Shown in pieces: positions 1 to 9,678 of a DNA stretch of 64,000 bases. A program made the translations under genes and the position numbers. The notes beneath the pieces were generated by a model. The model made no database searches and was not told where the DNA came from. It saw nothing but the letters and a program-made list of their open reading frames with translations. Source of the DNA: Coxiella endosymbiont of Dermacentor marginatus (GTDB lineage: Bacteria > Pseudomonadota > Gammaproteobacteria > Coxiellales > Coxiellaceae); NCBI RefSeq assembly GCF_907164955.1, contig NZ_OU015521.1, positions 62,001-126,000 on the forward strand, in the 5' to 3' direction. Numbering within the stretch: the first letter of the stretch is position 1; each line of letters opens with the position of its first letter.

Positions 1-206
1 AGATTTAAAACCACCTATTTCAGGACACAATATGAAAAAATAAATGATGCGCCTATAACATCACCTTACAAAAATGTAATGATATTTTTACTAGCATTTA
101 TTTTTTCAAAAATCAATAAATTTAAGTCAAAAATGTCTTATATATTGATTCGCTTAATAAAAAATGCCACTATTACGTTTCTTAGAAAATGGAAAAGACG
201 TTAAAG

Positions 207-219
207 TATAATAATAGCG
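207..219 (+). promoter_or_regulatory. -10 box directly before the first gene; possible leaderless start
   Basis: A perfect TATAAT lies at 207-212 and the ATG of the oxidoreductase is at 220, only 7 bases further on. Transcription from this box would start at or next to the ATG. No Shine-Dalgarno stretch precedes the ATG, which fits a leaderless message. No good -35 hexamer is visible. The rest of 1-206 is A+T-rich and shows no gene. Confidence 0.35.
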
Positions 220-1194
220 ATGAAGAAGATTAAAACAGCTGTAATTGGCGTCGGCTATTTGGGTAAATATCATGCGGAGAAGTATGCTGTTTTACCGAAT
301 TCAGAGCTTGTGGCTGTTTGCGATATCGATTTTGAAAAATGTTATTCGAAAGCCAACGAATTAAACGTTAAACCTATAAGCAATTATCAGGTACTCCTTG
401 GTCTTGTGGATGCTGTGAGTATTGCTGTTCCAACTCCTCTTCATCATAGAATAGGGCGTTTTTTTTTAGATAATGGCGTTCATGTTCTCCTGGAAAAGCC
501 TATTGCTACTTCTTTAAAAGAAGCTGATGACTTGATTTCCGCTGCTCAGAAAAATAACGTTATCCTTCAAATCGGTCATCTCGAACGTTTTAATAGCGCT
601 GTCAAAGCTATAGAATCTCAAATTTCTAATCCCAGATTTATTGAGTCGCTGCGTCTCGCTCCCTTTAAATTGCGAGGCAGCGATGTCAATGTGGTTTTAG
701 ATTTGATGATTCACGATATCGACATTATCCAAACTATTGTTAAATCAGATATTCACAATATCTCTGCGAACGGTGCTTCCATTTTATCCCCTTATATTGA
801 TATTGCTAATGCTCGTATTGAATTTAGTAACGGATGTGTAGCTAATGTAACTGCCAGTCGTGTGAGCCCAAAAACCGAGCGTAAATTACGAATTTTCCAA
901 CGTGATAATTATATTGCTATTGACCTTGATCATAAGAAAATTGCTATCTTTCGAAAAGGAACTCAAGAAATATATCCTGGTATTCCCGAAATCACTTGCC
1001 AGGTTAAACAATTTAAAAAAGGTGATGCTTTACTTGAGCAAATACTAGCGTTTCTTGATGCTATTATGTATAAAAAGCTTCCCTTAGTTTCCGGAGAAGA
1101 AGGAAAAAGAGCTTTGGAGACAGCCTTAGAAATCTTATTAATTGTCCGACGAACTAACGAACAATTTCCAATTTCTTCGGTCACTATTTCTTAA
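220..1194 (+). CDS. Gfo/Idh/MocA-family NAD(P)-dependent oxidoreductase next to lpxB
   Basis: 324 aa. The N-terminus is a Rossmann fold with the nucleotide-binding loop GVGYLGKYH (residues 10-18). The family hallmark EKP follows at about residues 92-94 (VLLEKPIATS), and a DLMIHDIDII segment gives the D-x3-H-D motif of the catalytic half. Such enzymes oxidise or reduce sugars or sugar nucleotides. A homologue sits beside lpxA/lpxB in several bacteria, and the GnnA branch makes the 3-keto UDP-GlcNAc precursor of amide-linked lipid A; that substrate is only suggested here by context. The partner aminotransferase GnnB is not in this window. The stop overlaps no other gene, but lpxB starts 1 base later, so the two are probably co-translated. 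Confidence 0.8.
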   Translation: MKKIKTAVIGVGYLGKYHAEKYAVLPNSELVAVCDIDFEKCYSKANELNVKPISNYQVLLGLVDAVSIAVPTPLHHRIGRFFLDNGVHVLLEKPIATSLKEADDLISAAQKNNVILQIGHLERFNSAVKAIESQISNPRFIESLRLAPFKLRGSDVNVVLDLMIHDIDIIQTIVKSDIHNISANGASILSPYIDIANARIEFSNGCVANVTASRVSPKTERKLRIFQRDNYIAIDLDHKKIAIFRKGTQEIYPGIPEITCQVKQFKKGDALLEQILAFLDAIMYKKLPLVSGEEGKRALETALEILLIVRRTNEQFPISSVTIS

Positions 1195-1195
1195 A

Positions 1196-2332
1196 ATGAA
1201 AACCTATGCAAAACAGATTCTAATCGTCGCAGGTGAAGCTTCCGGTGATTTACTTGGTGCTCACCTTGCGAAATCACTGAGTTCTCTTAATCCACACTTA
1301 AGACTTGCTGGTATGGGCGGAAAAAAAATGCGGGAGGCAGGAGTTGATATTTTTATTGAGGCTGAAAAACTTGCAGTCGTCGGAGTATTAGAAATAATTT
1401 CTCAATTAGGTAATATCCTTGCAGCTCGATGCTCTCTAAAAAATCGCTTTAAAACTGATCGGTCTGATTTAGTAATTTTTATTGACTATCCAGGCTTTAA
1501 TTTGCATATGGCTAAGCAAGCTAAAAAGGCTGGAATTAAAGTTCTTTATTACGTAAGTCCGCAAATTTGGGCATGGCGATATGGCCGAATTAAAAAAATA
1601 AAAAAATATGTGGATCATATGGCAGTTTTATTTCCCTTCGAGGAAGAATTGTATCAACGAGAAAATATTTCCGTAAGTTTAGTTGGACATCCGTTAATTG
1701 ACATTGCTGTGCCCTCTTTGCCACGTGAAAAAGTGTACCAAAAATTTGATTTATCAGAAAAAACACCCATCATTAGCTTATTTCCGGGAAGTCGTTCTCA
1801 AGAAATTACTCGCCTGCTACCTATTATAATTTCCGCTACACGCCTTATTAAAAGGCGCATCCCTAATGCTCAATTGGTGTTACTGCTTGCACCTAATGTT
1901 TCTTCTCGAAATGTTCAAAATTTTTTATTTCCAGATATTAAAATTGTTAAAGATAACACTTATAACATACTGTCCGTATGTGATGCAGCTATCGCTGTCT
2001 CCGGAACAGTTACATTAGAAATTGCTTTATATCAAATTCCTTTTGTTATTGTCTATAAAGTAAATCCACTTACTTATTGGTTAGGCAAACGATTTATTCG
2101 AATCCCGTTTATTGGACTCTCCAATTTAATAGCCGAAGAGCGCATCACATCTGAATTTATTCAGCATCAAGCTACTCCTCAAGCTATTGCTAATGAAATT
2201 TGCCGATTATTAGAGGATTGTTCTTATCGACAATCTTGCTTAGACAAGTTAAAACTGCTTCGAACTAAGCTAGGCGATGGTGGAGCATCCCTCAAGACGG
2301 CACAATTAGCACTAAAAATTATAACATGTTAA
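1196..2332 (+). CDS. lpxB: Lipid-A-disaccharide synthase
   Basis: 378 aa, the usual length. LpxB joins UDP-2,3-diacylglucosamine to lipid X (2,3-diacylglucosamine-1-phosphate), giving the lipid A disaccharide at the cytoplasmic face of the inner membrane. The start MKTYAKQILIVAGEASGDLLG carries the family N-terminal GEASGD motif. An upstream TTG at 1142 would add 18 residues lying inside the previous gene and is unlikely. Other family segments are IDYPGFNLHMAK, YVSPQIWAWRYGRIKKI and LFPGSRSQEI. It follows the oxidoreductase by 1 base. Unlike the common fabZ-lpxA-lpxB order, it is convergent with lpxA and separated from it by 775 bp, which points to a rearrangement. Confidence 0.93.
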   Translation: MKTYAKQILIVAGEASGDLLGAHLAKSLSSLNPHLRLAGMGGKKMREAGVDIFIEAEKLAVVGVLEIISQLGNILAARCSLKNRFKTDRSDLVIFIDYPGFNLHMAKQAKKAGIKVLYYVSPQIWAWRYGRIKKIKKYVDHMAVLFPFEEELYQRENISVSLVGHPLIDIAVPSLPREKVYQKFDLSEKTPIISLFPGSRSQEITRLLPIIISATRLIKRRIPNAQLVLLLAPNVSSRNVQNFLFPDIKIVKDNTYNILSVCDAAIAVSGTVTLEIALYQIPFVIVYKVNPLTYWLGKRFIRIPFIGLSNLIAEERITSEFIQHQATPQAIANEICRLLEDCSYRQSCLDKLKLLRTKLGDGGASLKTAQLALKIITC

Positions 2333-3107
2333 CTTATGTAATTTTTTATTGATAAAATCTGATAATTTGTTAAGCTGCACCTAAATAATGTGGAGGAGAG
2401 ATAATTATCAGCAATTAGAGAAGATTTATGAAAACGATACTCTAACTCTTCTGGCAGTATTAATTAATAAGCATTCTCTTCTTTAAGATAAAAAAGAAAA
2501 TGAATCTATACTAGTATAAACAAGGAATATAAGAATTTGATTAATGGTTAAATCCTGTTAGGATGAATAATGTCGCCCGCTCTGCCAAATGGAACATACT
2601 GAATATATGATCAAAAAACATTGGACTTTTAAATTAAGGCTTTCCTTGAAAGAGAAGGCACTTTAAATATAAATATACTTATTTTATGGATCGGATATTT
2701 TACTCTACTAACAAATGAGCACATTACAGTCTCTTAGACAATTTACCCTATTTAATTTGATCAATTTTCTTAGAACGATCCTCGATAGGCAGACTTTAAC
2801 ACAATTTCTCAGAGTCATTTACGTAAGTTTACTTTATCAATAAATTATTCCCTTATTATTCTTGCTGTTCTTAATAGATTCTCTAGTATTATTTATTCTA
2901 TCTTCTATAAAAACAAAGTTATTCAGCGAAAAGGATGCATGCTTTCCCTTCTTTTCATGTAATTTGGGCAATTTTAGTAGCTTATGTCTTGTTAATCTGT
3001 TCAAGATAACTCATATTCTATAGTATAGGGAAAATTTATTCAGTCCCTCTATTATGTCACGAGTTCGGTTTTGATCATATTAGTCCTTAAAATCAAGAAA
3101 ATCTGAT
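2333..3107. other. 775-bp region without an intact gene between lpxB and lpxA
   Basis: No open frame of useful length is present on either strand. The only coding-like piece is the PAP2-like remnant at 2935-3009, listed separately. No strong terminator hairpin was seen between the convergent lpxB and lpxA ends. The region looks like decayed sequence. Confidence 0.6.
2935..3009 (+). pseudogene. Possible remnant of a PAP2-type phosphatase
   Basis: The plus-strand frame starting at the ATG at 2935 reads MHAFPSFHVIWAILVAYVL and so on to a TAA at 3007. The PSFHVIWA segment resembles the P-S-x-H-V-x-W-A motif of PAP2/phosphatidic-acid phosphatase membrane proteins and is followed by a hydrophobic stretch. 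Upstream in the same frame (about 2680-2760) lie short pieces such as MDRIFYSTNK and AHYSLLDNLPYLI, broken by many stops. This is a motif-level resemblance over 24 residues only. Confidence 0.3.
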
Positions 3108-3926
3108 TTAAGAAAGGGTATCGAATGTCGAAAATTGCTCGTTGTTTCTATAACGTGCAAATCCACGTCTACGAACGGAGCCATTAATCATCATCAACAA
3201 CAGATTAATCTCTGGAGTTTCTATTGCTAATTTTTCGAGTTTAATCTGAATATCTTCCAATTTGAGACGAGTACGATAAATCAGTCGATACGCTAATTTC
3301 AACGACTGCATGGTTTTAGAACTAAAACCATGGCGCCTTAAGCCGACGGAGTTCAATCCTGTGGGAATTCCAGGATTTCCAGTAACAAGCATGTAAGGCA
3401 AAATATCTTGGTAAACCTTTGTCGCACGTCCTAGAAAACAATAGGCACCAATCCGGCAAAATTGATGTACTCCTGAAAAAGCACCTAAATTCGCATGATC
3501 ACCAATTTCAACATGCCCTGCAATAGAAGCTGTATTAGCAAAAATAGTATGACTTCCCACTCGACAATCATGCGCCACGTGTGAGTAGGCCATCAAATAA
3601 TTATTATCACCAATACAAGTTACACCATGACCTTCGTAAGTCCCACGATTAATAGTCACAAATTCACGAATGACGTTTCTATTTCCAATCTCTAGTCGAG
3701 TCTCCTGATCTTTATACTGAATGTGTTGAGGATCAGAACCAATAGAAGCATATGGATAAATTTTATTATTTTTTCCTATCGTAGTATTTTCACCAATCAT
3801 AACATGAGAACTAATTTGGGTGCCGTCTCCAATTACGGTATTCTTATTAATAAAAGTCCAGGGACCAATAGTAACATCTGAGCCAATTTTCGTACTAGAA
3901 TGGACAAGCGCTCTTTCATCAATCAC
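3108..3926 (-). CDS. lpxA: UDP-N-acetylglucosamine O-acyltransferase
   Basis: 272 aa, about 10 longer than the E. coli enzyme because of a short C-terminal tail. LpxA transfers the R-3-hydroxyacyl chain from ACP to UDP-GlcNAc, the first step of lipid A synthesis. Residues 1-180 are a left-handed beta-helix of hexapeptide repeats ([13 protein letters not shown] and so on). The catalytic site SHVAHDC has His116 and His119, the latter matching the catalytic His of the family. GLRRHGFS and the helical C-terminus AYRLIYR are also typical. It overlaps fabZ by 8 bases as the last gene of the bamA-skp-lpxD-fabZ-lpxA run. Confidence 0.95.
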   Translation of the reverse strand: MIDERALVHSSTKIGSDVTIGPWTFINKNTVIGDGTQISSHVMIGENTTIGKNNKIYPYASIGSDPQHIQYKDQETRLEIGNRNVIREFVTINRGTYEGHGVTCIGDNNYLMAYSHVAHDCRVGSHTIFANTASIAGHVEIGDHANLGAFSGVHQFCRIGAYCFLGRATKVYQDILPYMLVTGNPGIPTGLNSVGLRRHGFSSKTMQSLKLAYRLIYRTRLKLEDIQIKLEKLAIETPEINLLLMMINGSVRRRGFARYRNNEQFSTFDTLS

Positions 3927-4365
3927 TCTTTTTGTCCTTTATTGTCATAAATTCAGCTTTACAAGAAAGCTGACCCTCGACCTTTGCCTCTCCCTTAAAT
4001 TTCCACAAACGGCCCGATTTCAATACCCTAACTTCTAAAATTAATTGGTCGCCAGGTTCGACGACGCGCTTAAAACGTGCATTATCAACACCAGCAAAAA
4101 AATAAATATCTTCATAATATTCAGGCAAATCTAAGGATTTAACAATTAAAATTCCTGCTGCTTGTGCTAGAGACTCAATGATCAAAACACCTGGCATTAC
4201 TGGGCGAACAGGAAAATGTCCCATAAAGAAAGGTTCATTGGCTGTGATATTTTTAATTGCTACCAAAGACTTATGTTTTTCCATCGCTATCACTCGATCA
4301 ACCAACAAAAAGGGATATCGATGGGGAATATATTTTTTAATCTCCCTGGTTTCTATTATATGCAT
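3919..4365 (-). CDS. fabZ: 3-hydroxyacyl-ACP dehydratase
   Basis: 148 aa. FabZ removes water from 3-hydroxyacyl-ACP in fatty acid elongation and competes with LpxA and LpxD for 3-hydroxyacyl-ACP. The hot-dog fold signature [11 protein letters not shown] (residues 14-24) is followed by the active site [20 protein letters not shown] with His50 and Glu64. The start lies 29 bases inside the 3' end of lpxD and the end overlaps lpxA by 8, so translation is probably coupled. No later start would keep the full N-terminal domain. Confidence 0.95.
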   Translation of the reverse strand: MHIIETREIKKYIPHRYPFLLVDRVIAMEKHKSLVAIKNITANEPFFMGHFPVRPVMPGVLIIESLAQAAGILIVKSLDLPEYYEDIYFFAGVDNARFKRVVEPGDQLILEVRVLKSGRLWKFKGEAKVEGQLSCKAEFMTIKDKKSD

Positions 4366-5392
4366 CGTATAACCTCTCTAATCGTTTTAATCGTTTTGCA
4401 ATTTCTTCAAGTTTCCAGAATCTAATCACACTTTTTCGCCATTCCCGACCAGGCTGCATTCCTGTTCCTGACGAATACACTCCAGGCTTGGTAATTGATT
4501 TTTGAATCATGCCCATCCCTGTAATAATGACGTTGTCGCAAATATCAATATGACCATTAAGGCCTGCACCTGCACCAATCATACAGTAGCGTCCGATAGT
4601 AGTGCTCCCAGCGACTCCAGCACAGCCAGCAATAGCTGTATGTTCACCTATGTGAACGTTATGGCCAATCATAATTAAATTATCCAATTTAACGCCGTTT
4701 CCAATCACTGTATCTTCGAGCGCTCCTCGATCAATTGTGGTATTGGCTCCAATTTCCACATCGTTACCAATAATCACTCGTCCAACCTGAGGAATTTTAA
4801 CCCACCGATGTTGTTCATCTCGCGCTAAACCAAATCCATCAGCACCAATAACCACGCCACTATGAAAAATACTTCGATCATCCACAATTGTGTGAGAACA
4901 TAAAGTTACTCGACTATACAAACAACAGTCCGCTCCCAGTTGAGTTCCATGGCCAACAATCGTTCCGGCTCCAATAACAGTTCTAGAACCAATCACTACA
5001 TCATCTTCTATGACTGCATAAGCTCCAATATGAACCTTGGCATCAATTTGACAATTCTTCCCAATAACAGCCGTTGGATGAATACCTGACTTTGTCATCA
5101 CTTGAGGTCGCAACAAGGTTAATAATTTGATAAGTCCTAACTTAGGATTCGGCATAACAAGAGCATTAACAGGACAGTTTTTTGCTAATTTCTTATCCAG
5201 TAATAATGCCGAAGCTTTTGTTTCAGTTAAATATTTTTGATATTTTTGATCTGCCAGAAAACTTATTTCTCCAATCTGAGCATGCGCAATTGAAGCAATA
5301 TTATGAATTTCACAATCTCCATCGCCCTTTACTTTGGCACCGATGGCATTTGCCAGTTCTTTAAGTGTATAAGTTATTTCAAATTTTGTCAC
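4337..5392 (-). CDS. lpxD: UDP-3-O-acylglucosamine N-acyltransferase
   Basis: 351 aa. LpxD adds the second, amide-linked 3-hydroxyacyl chain in lipid A synthesis. The N-terminal uridine-binding domain ([20 protein letters not shown], residues 32-51) is followed by a left-handed beta-helix from about residue 100. The segment [19 protein letters not shown] holds the catalytic His at about residue 244. The C-terminal helix ends [14 protein letters not shown]. Four bases separate it from skp upstream. Confidence 0.95.
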   Translation of the reverse strand: MTKFEITYTLKELANAIGAKVKGDGDCEIHNIASIAHAQIGEISFLADQKYQKYLTETKASALLLDKKLAKNCPVNALVMPNPKLGLIKLLTLLRPQVMTKSGIHPTAVIGKNCQIDAKVHIGAYAVIEDDVVIGSRTVIGAGTIVGHGTQLGADCCLYSRVTLCSHTIVDDRSIFHSGVVIGADGFGLARDEQHRWVKIPQVGRVIIGNDVEIGANTTIDRGALEDTVIGNGVKLDNLIMIGHNVHIGEHTAIAGCAGVAGSTTIGRYCMIGAGAGLNGHIDICDNVIITGMGMIQKSITKPGVYSSGTGMQPGREWRKSVIRFWKLEEIAKRLKRLERLYDAYNRNQGD

Positions 5393-5396
5393 AAAA

Positions 5397-5897
5397 TTAA
5401 AGGCTATTTAATTCCGAAATTACATCCAAGGTTATATCTCTACTATCTCTGGCATAAAGCAGCGTATCTTTTGGTAAAACCAAATCTATTTTTTCCTTCT
5501 TAGCAACTGTTTTTACAGCACCTGAAATTTTTATTATAAATTTACCAATAGCTTGATTCTGTGCTTTATATAACCTTTGCTGAAATTCTACTTGTGACTG
5601 CTGAAATTCCTTTTGTTCTTCTTGAATTCTGTTACGTAAATCTTCAGTTTCTTTTTTACTCATTACAACTTCATTACGTTTCAACTTTTTAACATCCTCT
5701 CGTAAGTATTTATCTAAATTAATAATTCTTTCACGTTGCGGTAAAAACTCCTTTTCAAGCTGAATATTAATAGCTTTAATTTGTGGTGAGGCTTGAAAAA
5801 TTTGTCGCATATCCACCTTTCCTATGGTTTGTCCAATAGCAGACGCTGCCCAGCTCATGATCACTGATAAACAGGTGACTACAAATAAAAGTTTCAT
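5397..5897 (-). CDS. skp: Periplasmic chaperone Skp (OmpH)
   Basis: 166 aa. Skp holds unfolded outer-membrane proteins in the periplasm and hands them to the BAM complex. A signal peptide is visible at residues 1-22 (MKLLFVVTCLSVIMSWAASA). It is followed by GQTIGKVDMRQIFQASPQ and a long charged coiled coil (about residues 45-125), as in the trimeric Skp tentacles. A strong AAGGAG site lies ahead of the ATG. It sits between bamA and lpxD, its conserved place in gammaproteobacteria. Confidence 0.92.
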   Translation of the reverse strand: MKLLFVVTCLSVIMSWAASAIGQTIGKVDMRQIFQASPQIKAINIQLEKEFLPQRERIINLDKYLREDVKKLKRNEVVMSKKETEDLRNRIQEEQKEFQQSQVEFQQRLYKAQNQAIGKFIIKISGAVKTVAKKEKIDLVLPKDTLLYARDSRDITLDVISELNSL

Positions 5898-6018
5898 AGT
5901 GACGTTCTCCTTAAAAATAAGTAGCGCACATTATAGTTCAGGTTTATGTGTAAACCAAGATCGATCATACATAAAAATTAGGAATAAAATGGAGACCTTT
6001 AGCTATCCATCTTCGCAC

Positions 6019-8427
6019 TTACAAGCTCATCCCTAAAGAAAATTGAAATGCCTGAAAATTATCCCCTGCCCGCCGATTCAGCGGGAAAGCCAAAGTAAAA
6101 TTGATTGGCGCAAAAGGAGTGTACCATTCCATAGAAAGGCCTAATGAAGGCCGAAAATTTTTAAGGGAAAATTTATCGTCTTGGATAATCTGCGGTTGCG
6201 TATTAGATTCAGGATCAGAAGGTCCTCCATGAGCCGGAATCGCAATATCTCCTGGGAATCGAGGTACCTGAAAAACGTTTCCTGTATCAAATGCGACAGC
6301 AGTACGGATTTTTTGACTAAAAAATTGCGGTAAAATTAAGTGCACTCCAAAAATAGTTTCTAAATTGCCACCAATAGCGCCAAAATCTCTACCAAGAGGA
6401 TAACGATTTTTTGGACCTAACGAATTTGGGGCGAAAGCAGGAACAGATCCAATTCCTCCAGAAAAAAAATTTTTGAAAAAGGGTAATCTAACATGACCAA
6501 ATCCATCTCCATAACCGAGGGTTGCTAATAAATTTAAAATAAACCCATGATCTAGTGGTTGATAATATTTTTCTATGTACGTTACTAAATAATAATTTAA
6601 ACTAGATTTAAAAATTGGAACGCCTACTTCAAGATCTAATCCTGTATAAAGACCTTTAGTTGGGAAAATAGTGCGGTTAAATCCGTTATAAACCAAACTG
6701 GCAGTCAATCTAACTTGGTTATAGTTAGCGCTAGTATTCTGCACACCATTAGTGGTACCTAAAAATGCAAGCATACTCGGTGCCGCGTTAGCGATATCAA
6801 TCTGACTAATAGTAATATGTTCCAAACCACAACCAAACGTAATCGAATTACGTTCTGAAATAGGATATCCATAGGTTACATCAGATCCATAACCATCTTC
6901 TAAATAAGACGTAAGATTAAACTTTTTATCCGGTTTAATACGAGAATAATAAATTAAAAAGCCTCGCTGTAACCCATAGGTCGTATAATAAGGGTTCTTG
7001 TAACTAATGGAATAGTTTTGTTGGTATTGACTATTTTGAAGTCCAATCGCAATGTATTTACCTGTTCCCATAAAATTGGGTTCTAACATAGTAGCACCAT
7101 ATAAAAATCCATAGACATCTGAATAACCACCTTGAATGCTAACTCGTCCTGCTGCAATTTCTTTCACGTAATAATACAAATCCACCTGATTAGAGAAGTT
7201 GGGCACAGATTTTAGAGTGTAATTAACATCGGACAAATAACCTAGTAATTCTAGGCGTCGTTTTGATTCTTCAATTTTTGATAAAGAGTATATGCTTCCT
7301 TCATATTGACGCATTTCTCGACGCAATACTTCCTGGTCTGTACGCTGATTACCAAGAAAATTAATTCGTCGCACATAAACACGTTTGCCAGATATTATGT
7401 TGAAATTTATATGAACCAAATGTCTTTGATCATCTATTTTTGGAATGATTATCACTCTTGCAAACGCGTAGCCCTGATCTGCTAGAAAATCAACAATTTT
7501 TTTATTAATATCAATAACGACTTGACGAGAAAATACATCACCGGTTTTTAACGCAATTAATTTACGAAGTCGATCTGTGAAACTGTAATTTTTACCATTT
7601 ATCTCATAACCACTGACTCGATATACTGGACCTTCATTAATGAAGACAATGATATAAACGCTTTTCTTATCGGATGACCATCGAATTTTATAGGAGATAA
7701 CTCGAAAATTTAAATAACCATGGTTTAAATAAAATGCGGTAAGATTTTCTAAATCTTGTTCTAATTTCATTTGTGAATAGTAGTCAGCATGACTCATCCA
7801 TGTAAATAAATTAGGATTCGTTAATTTGAATTGGCTGTGCAAAGTATGCGTACTAAACACATGATTTCCAACAAATTGAATCGAGTGAACTTTCGCAATC
7901 CTTCCCTCATTAATATTGATATGGAGCGCTACGAGATTACGAGACTCTCTGATAACATTAGTGGATATGTGAGCAGCGTGATATCCCATTGCATCATATT
8001 GTTGTTCTAGTCCCTGCTTAATTTGCTTTAATTTAACAGGATCAAAATGTTGTCCTTCTATAATTCCTAACTTATTTAAAATGGTCTGCAACTTTTTACT
8101 AGCGATAGCTTTATTACCATTAAGACAAATTAAACTTATTACAGGACGTTCTTTTACTATGACAATGAGAACCCTTCCGTGGTGACTTAGCTGAATATTG
8201 TCAAAAAATCCAGTTTTATAGAGTGCTACAATAGCAGATTGACCTCGTTGGGAGGTATATTTTTGCCCTTCACGAATCGGAAAATAACTGCGTACTGTGC
8301 TCTCCAAAATTCCATGCAAACCTCGAATTTGAATAAAATGCACAACAAAACTATAAGCTGCTAAATTAAAGGGAAGCCAGAAAACAATTAGTCCAATGAA
8401 AAATAAGAACAGTTTATGTAATCTCAT
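6019..8427 (-). CDS. bamA: Outer membrane protein assembly factor BamA
   Basis: 802 aa. BamA is the central outer-membrane insertase. An N-terminal hydrophobic signal (about residues 1-25) is followed by periplasmic POTRA repeats (QIRGLHGILE, LICLNGNKAI, SIQFVGNHVF, YEINGKNYSF and INFLGNQRTDQEVLRREMRQ mark the five units, about residues 31-425). The C-terminal beta-barrel has the conserved FFSGGIGSVPAF and NRYPLGRDFGAIGGN segments. The last residues are FQFSLGMSL; most BamA proteins end in an aromatic residue as part of the beta-signal, so the terminal Leu is unusual. The rseP gene that normally precedes bamA is absent; a pseudogene on the opposite strand lies there instead. Confidence 0.95.
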   Translation of the reverse strand: MRLHKLFLFFIGLIVFWLPFNLAAYSFVVHFIQIRGLHGILESTVRSYFPIREGQKYTSQRGQSAIVALYKTGFFDNIQLSHHGRVLIVIVKERPVISLICLNGNKAIASKKLQTILNKLGIIEGQHFDPVKLKQIKQGLEQQYDAMGYHAAHISTNVIRESRNLVALHININEGRIAKVHSIQFVGNHVFSTHTLHSQFKLTNPNLFTWMSHADYYSQMKLEQDLENLTAFYLNHGYLNFRVISYKIRWSSDKKSVYIIVFINEGPVYRVSGYEINGKNYSFTDRLRKLIALKTGDVFSRQVVIDINKKIVDFLADQGYAFARVIIIPKIDDQRHLVHINFNIISGKRVYVRRINFLGNQRTDQEVLRREMRQYEGSIYSLSKIEESKRRLELLGYLSDVNYTLKSVPNFSNQVDLYYYVKEIAAGRVSIQGGYSDVYGFLYGATMLEPNFMGTGKYIAIGLQNSQYQQNYSISYKNPYYTTYGLQRGFLIYYSRIKPDKKFNLTSYLEDGYGSDVTYGYPISERNSITFGCGLEHITISQIDIANAAPSMLAFLGTTNGVQNTSANYNQVRLTASLVYNGFNRTIFPTKGLYTGLDLEVGVPIFKSSLNYYLVTYIEKYYQPLDHGFILNLLATLGYGDGFGHVRLPFFKNFFSGGIGSVPAFAPNSLGPKNRYPLGRDFGAIGGNLETIFGVHLILPQFFSQKIRTAVAFDTGNVFQVPRFPGDIAIPAHGGPSDPESNTQPQIIQDDKFSLKNFRPSLGLSMEWYTPFAPINFTLAFPLNRRAGDNFQAFQFSLGMSL

Positions 8428-8553
8428 GATAATATGGCTATTTTATTAATTATTCCTCATCTTTACCTAAGATCTATTGATAATTCGCTATATTCAGCTG
8501 CGCCATAAATCCTTAGATTAAACATAAGAAACATTATAACACCTGATTTATGA

Positions 8554-9506
8554 TTATCTATAGCTAAGAGAGAAGAAACTCAAAATGATCTGAATTATCA
8601 AATAAAAACTTGTTTCCTCTCACACTCACTGTATCCCAATCAATTTAATCTCATTTGGAAAAATGGGAAATTGAAGAGGACTTTTACTTTTTCTACCTTC
8701 TTTTCCAACCGAATCTTTCTGTGGAAAAATAGACTTCTTACAGCTTATCTTCACATTTACGCTTTGGCATCAGCCGTAATCCAAATCATTATCAAGAATT
8801 GAGAATACTTAGAAAAAATACTACCTAGACAATATCCTTTAATATTATTAGTACTGACACTCTTTAATCGCCTTTTACCAGTGCGTACTATCTATTTTAC
8901 TTTACCTTTAGAAGTTTATTCAATAATTGTGTTAACTCGAACAACAGCTGCACTTTTCGATTAATCAATCTCCACCTTCAAAATCCGAAAAGAACTTACC
9001 ACCTCTAGCTGATTCAGTAATTAATTGGCTATTAAAAACTATCCGAACCCCAAATATGTCCTTATTTCAGATAACATTATTTGCGTAGACAAAAAATATC
9101 TGCTGTCAACAGCCTATTAAGCTGAGGAAAGTACGTTATCGCTGATATGTTATTCTTCACGCTGATTGCCAGGAGCACTTAAAAACGATTCCGAAACACT
9201 TGATATAATCTTCCATATTAAAAAGGATTTGCTAGGCTTCATTGTTTCAGATGGTTTGGGTACAGAAAACGCGTACTTTTCTAATTTTGTTGTATGCTAT
9301 TAACTTATTATACCTTCAGAATTTTGCTAGTATTGTCGAAAGATCCAAAAGATTTACTCACGCTGAGAAAGGTATACAATAGTGATCTCTGTTTTTCTGT
9401 CGTATTACCCAATGTTATTGTTAGAATTCTAGGGGGGGGCGGAAAGCATCACGAGTTTGCTAAGAATCATTTGTGCCTTTTAGGCTGTTTGGATAGTGTA
9501 CAATAG
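8554..9506 (+). pseudogene. Unidentified decayed gene upstream of the mevalonate cassette
   Basis: In one plus-strand frame, 8554-9300 (249 codons) contains only six stops (TGA 8800, TAA 8962, TGA 9010, TAA 9022, TAA 9118, TGA 9163), far fewer than random sequence this rich in A+T should have. The first 82 codons and the next 53 are fully open. Readable pieces include LSHSLYPNQFNLIWKNGKLK, LPRQYPLILLVLTLFNRLLP and NPKYVLISDNIICVDKKYLL. A shift of frame near 9295 leads into a further open stretch to 9506 (DPKDLLTLRKVYNSDLCFSV). I do not recognise the family. Hydrophobic pieces suggest a membrane-attached protein. It is co-directional with the kinases downstream and opposite to bamA. Confidence 0.5.
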
Positions 9507-9507
9507 A

Positions 9508-9538
9508 TTGACCATTATTATTGTCCCTACTGTATAGT
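9508..9538 (+). promoter_or_regulatory. Candidate promoter of the mevalonate cassette
   Basis: TTGACC at 9508-9513 is followed after 17 bases by TGTATA (9531-9536); the overlapping TATAGT at 9533-9538 is a better hexamer but at 19-base spacing. It points toward the mevalonate kinase gene, with about 130 bases of leader. No good Shine-Dalgarno precedes the ATG at 9679. Confidence 0.3.
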
Positions 9539-9678
9539 ATGGAAAATTGTCTTTACTTATACCACACACGAATTCAGGCAAACTTATGTGGGCGTACGAA
9601 AAATTTGAGCGTAGGAGCTATAGTACTGATCAATCTGGAAATTAAGTGCTAGCAAATTTCTAAGAACTGGGCGGGCCG

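Noticed and set aside
9431-9440. Run of eight G in A+T-rich sequence as a phase-variable tract
   Set aside because: It is in a decayed region with no intact frame to switch.
9430-9465. A plus-strand HEFAKNH reading as a metalloprotease (RseP-like) active site
   Set aside because: No following RseP features and wrong spacing for HExxH; most likely coincidence within the pseudogene.
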